Source: an uncultured Vampirovibrio sp.
Lineage (GTDB): Bacteria > Cyanobacteriota > Vampirovibrionia > Gastranaerophilales > Gastranaerophilaceae
Assembly: GCA_910578465.1 (NCBI GenBank)
Contig: CAJTPW010000001.1
Location: 558,001 to 622,000 of the forward strand
Length of the DNA stretch: 64,000 nucleotides
Direction of reading: 5' to 3'
The notes under the pieces are model-generated. The model had not been told where the DNA came from, did no database searches, and worked only from the letters and a program-made list of their open reading frames with translations. How positions within the stretch are numbered: position 1 is the stretch's first letter; each line of letters begins with the position of its first letter. Of this stretch, positions 44,197-52,492 are shown one piece after another. A program made the position numbers and the translations under genes.

Positions 44197-44933
44197 ATAC
44201 GGGCCTCCCTGCTTTTTGAGGTTCTTTCGGTATTCAGGCTGTCGCTTACAATATTTCCGTCTTTAAACCTTACCGTGCGTTTGCAATATTTTGCAATATC
44301 TTCTTCATGGGTTACAAGGACAATGGTTTTGCCCATTTTTTCATTCAAATTTACAAAAAAATCCATAACCTCGTAACTTGTTTTTGTATCAAGATTTCCC
44401 GTGGGCTCATCCGCCAAAATCACGGGCGCATCGTTAGCAATTGCACGGGCAATTGCTACTCTTTGCTGTTGTCCGCCCGATAATTGGTTTGGCATATTGT
44501 GTTCTTTGCCCGTAAGCCCTACAATTTTTAAGGCATCCATCGCACGCTCGCGGCGCTCTTTTGGCTGTATTCCTTTGTAAATCATGGGAAGCTCGACATT
44601 TTCAAGTGCTGATGTCCTTGAAATCAAATTAAACCCCTGAAAAACAAAGCCAAGTTTTGAATTTCGCACTTCAGAAAGCTTATCAAGCCTTGTCCCGACG
44701 ATATTTTCACCGTCAAGGTAATATTCGCCCGATGTGGGCTTATCAAGGCAGCCTATAATATTCATAAAGGTTGATTTTCCCGAGCCTGAAGCACCCATTA
44801 TCGCGACAAATTCGCCTTTTTCTATCTGAAGCGATACTCCTTTAAGGGCATAGAATGTGCAATCTTCACCGGTGCCCGTAATGTAGGTTTTTACAATATT
44901 TTTTGCGTCAATAAGTGTTTTTTTGAGTACCAT
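44193..44933 (-). CDS. MacB-type ABC transporter ATPase
   Basis: This 246-residue ATPase of the MacB/LolD group energises the adjacent permease by mechanotransmission. Visible are Walker A GASGSGKS near residue 48, the Q-loop in FVFQGFNLI near 100, signature LSGGQQQR near 152, Walker B VILADEPTGNLDT near 171 and the switch His in LVTHEEDIA. Its start is 11 bases from the macA-like stop and its stop overlaps the permease start. Confidence 0.95.
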   Translation of the reverse strand: MVLKKTLIDAKNIVKTYITGTGEDCTFYALKGVSLQIEKGEFVAIMGASGSGKSTFMNIIGCLDKPTSGEYYLDGENIVGTRLDKLSEVRNSKLGFVFQGFNLISRTSALENVELPMIYKGIQPKERRERAMDALKIVGLTGKEHNMPNQLSGGQQQRVAIARAIANDAPVILADEPTGNLDTKTSYEVMDFFVNLNEKMGKTIVLVTHEEDIAKYCKRTVRFKDGNIVSDSLNTERTSKSREARI

Positions 44934-44944
44934 TTTAAACCTTT

Positions 44945-46117
44945 TTAAAACATTCTCGGCATTCTTTTTGGGCCGCCCGCATTCTTGCCTTTGTCTTTTG
45001 TTTTTTCTTCAAGACCCGTTATTATTAAATCCCCGTCTTTTAAGCGTTTTGAAATGATTTCGGTATAACTTTCATCGCTCAAGCCTGTTTCAATTTCAAC
45101 CCTTTCGGGTTTCCCGTCTGTGAGTGTCCATATTCCCTGTTTATCAAACTTCGGGCCTTTGCCGTCAGTGTTCGGAGTAAATTTCAGTGCTGCATTTTGC
45201 GCGCACAGAATATCTTCTTTTTTGGATGTAATTATCGAAACATTTGCGGTCATACCCGGGATAAGCTTTAAGTCATCGTTTTCAACATCAATAATTACGC
45301 TGTAGGTAACTACATTTGAAACGGTTGTGGGTGAAATCCTTACCTGGCTTACCTTTCCTGTAAATGTTTCGTCCGGGTATCCATCCAGTGTATATTCTAC
45401 GGATTGTTCCTTTTTAACCTTGCCGATGTCCGCTTCGGATACGCTTGCTTCAATTTGCATTTGTGTTAAATCCTGTGCCACAGAAAAAAGCTCGGGGGTT
45501 TGAAAGCTTGCTGCCACAGTTTGTCCGACATCTACCGCACGTGAAACCACAACTCCATCCACAGGTGAAGTGATTTTTGTATATCGAAGGTTTGACTCGG
45601 CCGTTGAATAGCTTGCAAGCGCCTGATTGATTTGTGCCTGTGCAGCACGAATTTGTGCAACATCTGCCGCATATGTGCTTTCAGCCAAATCAAGTTCGCT
45701 TTTTGCGATAAAACCTTTTTTGTATAGGTTTTTATATCGCGTCAGGGTTAATTTATCGTTTGCAGCTGTTGCCTGAATTTTGGCTAAATTTGCTCTGGCA
45801 TTGTCAATTGTTGCTCTTGCCTGATTTACCTGTGCTTCAAAAAGGGATGTGTCAATTTCGGCAAGAAGCTGGCCCTTTTTAACTTCCGAATTATAATCCA
45901 CGTATATGGCGCTTATCTGCCCTGAAACCTGTGAACCTATACTTACCGTTTGCACGGGGTTTATGGTGCCCGAGGCCTCGACAATTTGTGTTATCGTTCT
46001 TTTTTCAAGCGGGGCTGTGACATAGCTTTCTTTGTGTTTTCCGCCTTTAAATAAATAAATGCCAAAGGCAATTACCGACAGACATATTAAAATTATTACG
46101 ATAATTTTTTTATTCAT
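44945..46117 (-). CDS. MacA-type periplasmic adaptor
   Basis: This 390-residue HlyD/RND-type adaptor has an N-terminal membrane anchor (residues 4-23), barrel-sandwich hybrid with GSQVSGQISAIYVDYNSEVKKG (split near 62-83), a helical hairpin (about 95-170), and ITSPVDGVVVSRAVDVGQTV near 180, then beta-barrel domains. The Gly-rich basic tail (GKNAGGPKRMPRMF) is unusual. The start overlaps the tolC-like stop (ATGA), which places the genes in the order tolC-macA-ATPase-permease. Confidence 0.94.
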   Translation of the reverse strand: MNKKIIVIILICLSVIAFGIYLFKGGKHKESYVTAPLEKRTITQIVEASGTINPVQTVSIGSQVSGQISAIYVDYNSEVKKGQLLAEIDTSLFEAQVNQARATIDNARANLAKIQATAANDKLTLTRYKNLYKKGFIAKSELDLAESTYAADVAQIRAAQAQINQALASYSTAESNLRYTKITSPVDGVVVSRAVDVGQTVAASFQTPELFSVAQDLTQMQIEASVSEADIGKVKKEQSVEYTLDGYPDETFTGKVSQVRISPTTVSNVVTYSVIIDVENDDLKLIPGMTANVSIITSKKEDILCAQNAALKFTPNTDGKGPKFDKQGIWTLTDGKPERVEIETGLSDESYTEIISKRLKDGDLIITGLEEKTKDKGKNAGGPKRMPRMF

Positions 46118-47682
46118 TTGTTTTTTCCTTTGAAAAGAGATTTCTTACTGTTTTTCTCTGTTTTATTTTCAATTTCTTCTTTAGTATTTTCCGCTTCTTC
46201 AAGCTGTCTTTCTTTTCCCATTGCAACTTCAAGCTTTGCTTTTGCAATGTTGTAATTATAAATTGTCTGCACATATTCCTGCTGTGAATTCAGATAGCGG
46301 CTTCTTGCATCCTGTAGTTCGATAAAATTGGAAAGTCCTGTCCCGTATCTGCCGTCAGCAAGTTCAAGGTTTTCAAGCGCCTGATAAACTCTCTTTTTAT
46401 ACAAAGGTATCTGTTTTTCAAACTGTACCATATTAATATAAGCATCCTGCACCTCGAAGAAAATATTTTTTTCGATTAAATTTATATTTTCCTTTGCAAT
46501 TTCAAGCTGTGTTTCGGCTTCATCTACCTTATACTTTGTTTTCATCGGGTTAAACGATGCAATATCGATTGTTGCACCGTAGTTAAAGCTGCTTGTGGTC
46601 GGTGCGCTGGATTCTCTCCACGTGTATCCTGCGCTTGCGCTTAAATTTGGCAAATATTCACGTTTTGCATATTTGAGCGCTTCTGTCATAGCGTCTTTTG
46701 TTGCAAGATATGATTTAAAATCGGGGCGGTTTTCTTTTGCAAAATCAAGTGCTTCTTCAAAGCTTAATTCAAGCGGAATAAAAGTATAATCTTTTAAAAT
46801 ATCGTTTTTTTCAACCGTTGTTGATAACAGTGTGCTGCTTTTGTCATTTGTGAAATTCAGAGGTTCGACATTTTTTGTGTTAATTTCTTCTTCAAGTTTT
46901 TTATAGTTTCCGATGTTTAAAAATTTAACATCCGCCCAATTTTCTTTTAAGTTAAAGGTTTCTGTGTTTTTAATCGAATAATTTGGCGCATACGCAACAT
47001 ACATTGCATTGTTTAATTTTACAAGGGTATTTTCATAGTCCGTTTCCGCTCCTATGAGTTCAATTTTGGAATTGCTTAAATTTACCTCTGCATTCACAAA
47101 ATCAATTCTGGATTTTAATCCCTCTTCAAAAAATGCTTTGATTTGTTCGTGCTGCCTTTTGTTTATTTCAAGATTTGATTTTGCAATATCAATCTTTGCG
47201 CGGGAAGCTAAAACGCCGTAATATGCGTTTTTGACATTGTATGCGGTTTGCAGGATTGTGTTTGTTAAGTCAAATTCTGATGCAATTTTATTAAATTTTT
47301 GCATTTTTATGTTTGCATTTGTTTTTCCGAAGTTGAAAATTAATTGCCTGAGGCTGACCCCTGCGCTGTAGTAATAGTCGTTTCCTCCGTAATTATTTCC
47401 GATATCGATTGTATTTCCCGTATAGCCGCCGCTTGCTCCAAGGGTTGGAAAATAGTCGGATTTTGCCTGTCCTACCCTGCTTTCGATTAGCTTAACATTG
47501 TTTTTTGAAATTTGAATATTCGGATTATTTTTAAGTGCAATTTCAATGCAATCATCAAGGGATAAAATGTCCCCTTCTTTAATTTCCTCAATTGCAAAGG
47601 AGGGTGTTACAATGCCTGTAAAAAATAGTCCTAAAATAAGGCATAAATTTAATATTGAAGATTTTCTCCTTATTTTTTGCAA
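46114..47682 (-). CDS. TolC-like outer membrane efflux protein
   Basis: This 522-residue outer membrane factor has a signal peptide (about 1-30, ending IVTPSFA), then two OEP repeats. Repeat 1 starts LSLDDCIEIALKNNPNIQ near 40 and repeat 2 LSFEEALDFAKENRPDFKSYL near 298. Long alpha-hairpin helices with ELADGRYGTGLSNFIELQDARSR mark the second. A 50-residue insert near 250-295 and a basic C-terminal tail are extra. It is first in the exporter operon and shares a 376-base divergent region with the riboswitch-controlled gene. Confidence 0.94.
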   Translation of the reverse strand: MQKIRRKSSILNLCLILGLFFTGIVTPSFAIEEIKEGDILSLDDCIEIALKNNPNIQISKNNVKLIESRVGQAKSDYFPTLGASGGYTGNTIDIGNNYGGNDYYYSAGVSLRQLIFNFGKTNANIKMQKFNKIASEFDLTNTILQTAYNVKNAYYGVLASRAKIDIAKSNLEINKRQHEQIKAFFEEGLKSRIDFVNAEVNLSNSKIELIGAETDYENTLVKLNNAMYVAYAPNYSIKNTETFNLKENWADVKFLNIGNYKKLEEEINTKNVEPLNFTNDKSSTLLSTTVEKNDILKDYTFIPLELSFEEALDFAKENRPDFKSYLATKDAMTEALKYAKREYLPNLSASAGYTWRESSAPTTSSFNYGATIDIASFNPMKTKYKVDEAETQLEIAKENINLIEKNIFFEVQDAYINMVQFEKQIPLYKKRVYQALENLELADGRYGTGLSNFIELQDARSRYLNSQQEYVQTIYNYNIAKAKLEVAMGKERQLEEAENTKEEIENKTEKNSKKSLFKGKNK

Positions 47683-47849
47683 AGCTTAAAACTTCTCCCT
47701 TATAAATATGTTTTCATATTTTATAACGATATAAAAATCATTTTGTTCAAATTCTACCCCGAAATTATATTAATAATATATTACCCTAAATGGGGAATAT
47801 GGGCTAATATTTACAAAATCAGCTTTTATAAACATATTGTTAAATTTTA

Positions 47850-47878
47850 TTGTTTGAATATTTTTTCTGTGATATAAA
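47850..47878 (+). promoter_or_regulatory. Promoter of the riboswitch transcript
   Basis: TTGTTT at 47850-47855 and TATAAA at 47873-47878 are separated by 17 bases. The predicted start near 47885 places the structured leader right at the 5' end of the RNA. Confidence 0.6.
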
Positions 47879-47894
47879 ACTTTGATATAAATAA

Positions 47895-48009
47895 ACACAA
47901 ACAAGGAAATAAGGTGAAACTCCTTAGCTGGGCCGCAGCCGTAAAGCCGGAATGCTTCATTTGTTTAATCTTTGCGGATTTTCTAAAGATTAAATGATAA
48001 GTTTTATTA
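47895..48009 (+). promoter_or_regulatory. Cobalamin-type riboswitch aptamer candidate
   Basis: The conserved cobalamin core reads GGAAATAAGGTGAAACTCC (47904-47922) and then AGCTGGGCCGCAGCCGTAA (47926-47944), much like the btuB-type pattern GGTGnnAnTCCnnAGCTGnnnCGCAGCnGTAA as I recall it. The hairpin AAGG/CCTT closes the GGTGAAAC loop, and AAACAA/TTGTTT closes the core. A loop sequence GCCGCAGC (47932-47939) is fully complementary to GCTGCGGC (48013-48020) downstream, as expected for a cobalamin L5-L13 kissing pair. TTTAATCTTT (47964-47973) pairs with AAAGATTAAA (47985-47994). I do not find a good classic B12 box, so this would be a compact variant or a related RNA. Confidence 0.65.
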
Positions 48010-48057
48010 TCTGCTGCGGCTTTCAGGTTTCAAAAGAGAAAGCAAAGCAGATTTTTT
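48010..48057 (+). terminator. Leader terminator overlapping the kissing sequence
   Basis: TCTGCT (48010-48015) pairs with AGCAGA (48046-48051) and CTTTC (48020-48024) with GAAAG (48038-48042), followed by six T (48052-48057) directly before the ATG. Bases 48013-48020 are also the partner of the aptamer loop, so the terminator and the aptamer contact cannot form fully together. Confidence 0.65.
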
Positions 48058-48058
48058 A

Positions 48059-48718
48059 ATGGCAACAATTGCTCCAATATCACCAAATACTGTTCATAAT
48101 TGTCCCCACGGTCTTCCTGCAGGTGCTTGTCCTGTTTGCAGCGGAATGGGCGGAGGAGGTGCAAAGGTGGCAAAAAAGGCGGAACCGCCTAAAAATGAGA
48201 TGTCATACGGTGAATGTTATGCTGTTTGGATGAGGATGAAAGCAGCTGACAGGAGAAAACTTGAAGCTGAAAATAACATTCAAAGACAGGCAGAGTTTTT
48301 GCAAAATTCAAAACAAATGTTAAATCAAGTCTCCGAAAGGCTTTTAAGTATTTTAAACAAAATTCAAAATATTCTGCCGCTGCCGCTTGCAGGGGTTTTC
48401 GGGGCAACAGTGAATAATATCTTAAAGCCGTTGTTAAATATTATTCAAAATTTTCCGAATTTTGTAAACAATATGAGCAAGTTTGTTCAAAATATCCAAA
48501 GAGAAATTTATATTGTTGCAGAAAAATTAGCAGGCGTTTTTGGCGAAATTAAAAATTTTATCCAAAAGCAGGTGTCTGAAACTTTCAAAAAATTCACAAA
48601 AAAAGTTTATAAAATTTTAAATATCTTTGGCTTGAGATGTGGCGAAGATGGGGCGGAAAATTTTGATGAAGACGAAAAGATAAATGCCGAAATTGTGCAT
48701 TTAAGGCAAAAGATGTAG
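48059..48718 (+). CDS. Hypothetical protein under riboswitch control
   Basis: I do not recognise this 219-residue protein. Near the N-terminus a Cys/His set, CPHGLPAGACPVC (C15, H17, C24, C27), could bind metal, followed by a GMGGGG linker. Residues 50-120 are a long helix, 105-170 contain an amphipathic, hydrophobic-rich region (LPLPLAGVFGATVNNILKPLLNIIQNF), and the C-terminus is acidic. No signal peptide is present. The ATG sits two bases after the terminator T run, and no good Shine-Dalgarno lies in range. The next gene follows 54 bases later on the same strand. Confidence 0.7.
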   Translation: MATIAPISPNTVHNCPHGLPAGACPVCSGMGGGGAKVAKKAEPPKNEMSYGECYAVWMRMKAADRRKLEAENNIQRQAEFLQNSKQMLNQVSERLLSILNKIQNILPLPLAGVFGATVNNILKPLLNIIQNFPNFVNNMSKFVQNIQREIYIVAEKLAGVFGEIKNFIQKQVSETFKKFTKKVYKILNIFGLRCGEDGAENFDEDEKINAEIVHLRQKM

Positions 48719-48772
48719 TTTCAATTAAAGAATTTTTAATAAGTTTAATAAGAACGGAAAGAAAACCTAAAG

Positions 48773-50476
48773 ATGACAATAATGATAAACAATCTTAATA
48801 ATAATGCCTATTTTAATTTAAAATCACAAGAGCTGGCCCGTCAGCACAGAAACAAGACAAGCAGCCAGCAAAAACAGGTAAATAAGACACTTGAAGGTGT
48901 CGTTGTGAATAATTTTATAAAAGAGGATGGGCAGAATGTTAATGTCGGGCAAATTGCGCAAAATCCGGAGCAAAATACCTATAATATGGATGATATATGT
49001 AATGCTCTGGTTATTTCAAGTACTCCCTTAAAATCTGCAAGTATAGGGGCTCGAATTATTGACGGCAACTCTAAAAAGAAAGATTCTTCTCTGCTTTTAT
49101 CCGCAGCGCCTCTTGCTGCGAGCGCCATCGCCCTTATCGGCGGCGGGCTTGGCCTTACGTCGGTCTTTCATAAATCGGCTCAGGCACTGAACAATAAAAA
49201 TATTTTAAAGGCAGAAAGGCTTCCTATTCTTGCGATGAATATGAATATAAGGCAGGAACCTGAATTTGCAGCCTATATGGCTCTTAGAAATCCTAATAAA
49301 AAGACAATTCTTGCAATGCTTGGAGTGTTTTTAATGAGCGGTGCGACCTTAATTGGAAAAAGCCTTGTAGATGGTGTTAAAGATATTTGGGTAAAGAAAA
49401 AAGAAGCCGACGCAAACAAAGATTTACAGGAAAGCCTTATTGAAATTGAAACAAAAACGTTTGCGGGAAAGCTGGATGTTGTGCGTGATGAGCTTTCAAG
49501 CAAGGCAAAATATTTTAACGACGTTTTAACTTCTAAACAAAATTCTGCTTCGGCTGAAAATATGTTTGTTGGGAGCCCGTTTCTAAGATTTTTCGGTTTC
49601 AGAGGGAAAATTGCTCAAAACGGGACGGAAAATTTATACGGGCAAGGTGAATCCAAAAATAATACAGAGGATAAAAAGTTTGATTTTAAAAACTTCAAAA
49701 ATTCCCCGCTTACCCTTGTCGGGCTTACCGTAAGCACGCTTGCTCTCGGGATTTTTATGGGAAAGAAGATGTTTAAAAATGTAGCCGCTGCCGATAACGA
49801 GATAAGAAGGTTTGTTCAAAATGGCACGGATGAAATTAATGTACAGATTGAGAAGCTTGTACAAAATCTTTCAGGTATGCAAAACAAGGAAAATGATACT
49901 TTTTCGACGGATTTTGCAAGGTTAAAAAAGCTGCTGCAAATTAAACGTGCAGATTCTCTTGAGGTTCAAACCGTACTTAAAAAGATTTCATTTTTAAGTG
50001 AAGATGATATGAATCAAAATGTTTTGGATATTATGACAGGGATTAAATCTATCTATGGTGACGCGCCTGAGACGCTTGGAGGTAAAATCGGGCAGATACA
50101 ATATTATTGCTATCTTGATGAGAACAGGGGGCATTTGTATAACTGGATTATGAATCCTGAAAATCCTTTTGCGGGCCATCTCTTTCTTGCTTTTACCACG
50201 ATAAGTGCTGCGGGTTATTCAATTAAAAAAGCAATTGAAGCTGTTAAGGAGGCGGCGGTAATCAGGGAAAACACCAATACTGAAAAGGATTTACAGGAGC
50301 GCCTTATAGATGTTGAAATAAGAAATTTTAAATCCAAAAAGCAGAGTGCCGTTGCGCCTTTGATGGATGAATTTAATTTAAAAGCTGCTTCGGGTGCTGC
50401 AAATGCGGAACTTAAAACCATGGCGGATAATATTTTGCTTGAAATTAAAAACGGTCCACCGTTTGTTTATGCTTAG
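48773..50476 (+). CDS. Hypothetical membrane protein with internal duplication
   Basis: This 567-residue protein is unrecognised. Hydrophobic stretches occur near residues 105-130 (LLLSAAPLAASAIALIGGGLGL), 180-200, 315-330 and 465-485. A repeated motif links two halves: KDLQESLIEIETKTFAGK near 221 and KDLQERLIDVEIRNFKSK near 504, each preceded by a hydrophobic segment and a charged helix. The N-terminal 100 residues look disordered. It is probably transcribed with the riboswitch gene upstream. GGAAAG lies 11 bases before ATG 48773; ATG 48782 is possible. Confidence 0.7.
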   Translation: MTIMINNLNNNAYFNLKSQELARQHRNKTSSQQKQVNKTLEGVVVNNFIKEDGQNVNVGQIAQNPEQNTYNMDDICNALVISSTPLKSASIGARIIDGNSKKKDSSLLLSAAPLAASAIALIGGGLGLTSVFHKSAQALNNKNILKAERLPILAMNMNIRQEPEFAAYMALRNPNKKTILAMLGVFLMSGATLIGKSLVDGVKDIWVKKKEADANKDLQESLIEIETKTFAGKLDVVRDELSSKAKYFNDVLTSKQNSASAENMFVGSPFLRFFGFRGKIAQNGTENLYGQGESKNNTEDKKFDFKNFKNSPLTLVGLTVSTLALGIFMGKKMFKNVAAADNEIRRFVQNGTDEINVQIEKLVQNLSGMQNKENDTFSTDFARLKKLLQIKRADSLEVQTVLKKISFLSEDDMNQNVLDIMTGIKSIYGDAPETLGGKIGQIQYYCYLDENRGHLYNWIMNPENPFAGHLFLAFTTISAAGYSIKKAIEAVKEAAVIRENTNTEKDLQERLIDVEIRNFKSKKQSAVAPLMDEFNLKAASGAANAELKTMADNILLEIKNGPPFVYA

Positions 50477-50532
50477 AAATTTGCTTTGCGAGTGTATATA
50501 TGGTCAATTTAAAGTGTTGAACGGAGAATTTT

Positions 50533-51030
50533 ATGCCTGTAAATTTTAATCCTCAAATAGCAGTAAATGTTAAAACTCTGGGCTCGGGTGTTAAAAGGGC
50601 GAATGAGACCAGAAATTACTGTGTTTATAATTTAAACAGGGTTGAAGCCCTTGTAAGCAAAGGAAAAGAAGCACTCCCGTATTTAAAAGATTATCTTGAG
50701 AATTCAATCGATGAAAACGGTATTTTAGAAGCACTTTCGGTTGTGGATAAAATGGCTGATAACAATGTGCAAGGACTTCACGAACTTTACCCTTTACTTT
50801 CAAAATTTAATGATACAAATTCTCCCGATATTCAGGTAATGCTGTCGGGGATTTACAGAAAAATCCTTGTACCCGACGCTTTTGGGCCGTTATGCAAAAT
50901 GCTCCATAAGCAGATAAATTTTCCGAATTCAAAATATTTTGACCCGACCGAAGAAACAGGAGGGGCAATTTTAGAATATTTAAGAGCATACGGGGCTGAA
51001 AATTTGTATCCCAATGCTTTAATGCAATAG
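50533..51030 (+). CDS. Hypothetical protein, helical
   Basis: This 165-residue soluble protein is all-helical by composition, with HEAT-like spacing (EALVSKGKEALPYLKDYLE then ALSVVDKMADNNVQGL and IQVMLSGIYRKILV). I do not recognise a family. A good site (GGAGAA) precedes the ATG. It lies 56 bases after the duplicated membrane protein gene and may belong to the same unit. Confidence 0.65.
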   Translation: MPVNFNPQIAVNVKTLGSGVKRANETRNYCVYNLNRVEALVSKGKEALPYLKDYLENSIDENGILEALSVVDKMADNNVQGLHELYPLLSKFNDTNSPDIQVMLSGIYRKILVPDAFGPLCKMLHKQINFPNSKYFDPTEETGGAILEYLRAYGAENLYPNALMQ

Positions 51031-51148
51031 TTTTGCGGATTGTTATCGGTTTTATTTCAGGCGTTGATAAAAATTTATGCGATACTTGTTTTGAATATTT
51101 TTTTGGACTATTATTTTGTTGTACTGAATTAATTTATGGATTTTGTTT

Positions 51149-51502
51149 ATGAAAAAGCATACATTTAAAAGAAGCAAAGCATTTACCATGCTTGAAGTTA
51201 TGATGGCACTTGTTGTTGTATCAATTATGCTTGCCGTTCTGGCGCCTGTTCTTGCAACATCAAAGCCGAGCGAAGCGGCAAACATTCAGGTGAATAATAT
51301 CGATAATACTCCCGTGGGTGTTATTGTTGCCTGGTTTGGGACAAATTATCCTAAAGGCTGGATGCCTGTGAGCGGCCAATTTATTGACCCTGCACAATAT
51401 CCCGAGTTGAGAACTGCTGTCGGGCGTGATACTTTGCCCGATTTAAATGCAGGCACTGACCCTGAAAATGCGGCAATCTGGATAATTAAAGCCGAAAAAT
51501 AA
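51149..51502 (+). CDS. Pseudopilin-tail collar fusion protein
   Basis: This 117-residue protein joins two unrelated parts. Residues 1-33 are a type IV prepilin leader and helix: basic KKHTFKRSKA, then FTMLEVMMALVVVSIMLAV with Glu at mature position 5 and Ala before the predicted prepilin-peptidase cut. Residues 52-100 match the phage tail-collar fold: PVGVIVAWFGTNYPKGWMP, then a YPELRTAVG turn and TLPDLN. ATG 51149 is the start; an upstream TTG at 51143 would add two residues. No pilus assembly genes are adjacent. Confidence 0.8.
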   Translation: MKKHTFKRSKAFTMLEVMMALVVVSIMLAVLAPVLATSKPSEAANIQVNNIDNTPVGVIVAWFGTNYPKGWMPVSGQFIDPAQYPELRTAVGRDTLPDLNAGTDPENAAIWIIKAEK

Positions 51503-51556
51503 CCGCAGTGTTTGAAAATTTGTACAAAGTCTTTGGCGCGTTTGTACAATAGCAGC

Positions 51557-52492
51557 CTATTTTTTGCTTTCAATCTCCTTCAGGGCTTCTTTGCCTGCAA
51601 GGTTTTCGAGGATTACACGGCTCAGATTATATTCCGCTTGAGCTTTTTTTACGGTGTTTTGAGCATTTCTGTAGTATGTATCGGCTACAATAAGCTCTTC
51701 TCTTGTTGCTTTCTTTGCGCCTGTTTGCATTGCATTGTACACTTTTCTTCTGTTTTCAAGGTTTTGCATTGAAAGCTGAAGAAGCTCTTTTTGTGTAATA
51801 TAGTTTACATAATTATTTAAAAGATTTTTTTGCAATTCATCAATTTTTCGAACCAAAAGCACCATATCCGCGTCATTTACTTTTGTAAATTTGTAATTTG
51901 CTTCTTTATCGTCTCCGGAAAATGCGTTCATAAGCCCGCCTCCGATGAGTGCGCCGCTTGCCATATAGGGATTGGCAGAAAGCGCGGTCCCTGCAATTGT
52001 AGAAAAGCTTGCAATCGGTCTTAAAAGCCTTTTTATGGCGCTTTCATCAGGTTTATTTTCTTCGGGGTTTGAAAGCTTATAGATTGCATATTTTATGGTT
52101 TCGCTTTTTTGAATTGCATTGTTGTATAAAATGCTAAGGTCTGCAAGGATTTCAGGAGATTCAATATCCATTTCCTCAATAACATCTTTTGAAATTTGCT
52201 TTAAGCTTAAATCCGCATAGGTTAAGCCCTTGATGTCATTTGCGCGGCTGATTGTTTCAATCTTTTTCTCCTGTTTTTTAACGGCGGCTGCCTGAATTTC
52301 CTTTTTATTTTCAATATCCACGCCAACCCCCATTCTGTTTGAAAAGGGCGCAGGTGCAAAATTTTCATAATTCACAGCTGAATAAGCTTTTCCCGTAAAA
52401 AACAAAAGATATGCGGCAAGGGTACAGGCTACAACTTGTTTTCTCAAGGTGAAATTAAAAACTTTATTTAATTTTGCGGTTGTTTTTTTCAT
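51557..52492 (-). CDS. Exported helical protein A of a tandem pair
   Basis: This 311-residue protein has a basic N-terminus and a hydrophobic signal or anchor segment (about 20-38, VVACTLAAYLLFFTGKAYSA). A Gly/Ala-rich hydrophobic patch lies near 165-190. The C-terminal 90 residues form two long helices ending in YNLSRVILENLAGKEAL, like the second hairpin of a TolC-type outer membrane factor, but no beta-strand repeat is present. It is a paralogue of the upstream gene, whose stop overlaps its start by 4 bases. Confidence 0.7.
   Translation of the reverse strand: MKKTTAKLNKVFNFTLRKQVVACTLAAYLLFFTGKAYSAVNYENFAPAPFSNRMGVGVDIENKKEIQAAAVKKQEKKIETISRANDIKGLTYADLSLKQISKDVIEEMDIESPEILADLSILYNNAIQKSETIKYAIYKLSNPEENKPDESAIKRLLRPIASFSTIAGTALSANPYMASGALIGGGLMNAFSGDDKEANYKFTKVNDADMVLLVRKIDELQKNLLNNYVNYITQKELLQLSMQNLENRRKVYNAMQTGAKKATREELIVADTYYRNAQNTVKKAQAEYNLSRVILENLAGKEALKEIESKK

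Noticed and set aside
47895..48009. Cyclic-di-GMP-I (GEMM) riboswitch as an alternative reading of the leader
   Set aside because: The GAAA loop and a GCAGCC/AAAGCC similarity exist, but the order and spacing do not fit the GEMM fold, while the cobalamin core and kissing pair do.
51149..51502. Prophage remnant suggested by the tail-collar domain
   Set aside because: The collar part is fused to an intact prepilin helix and no other phage gene is nearby.
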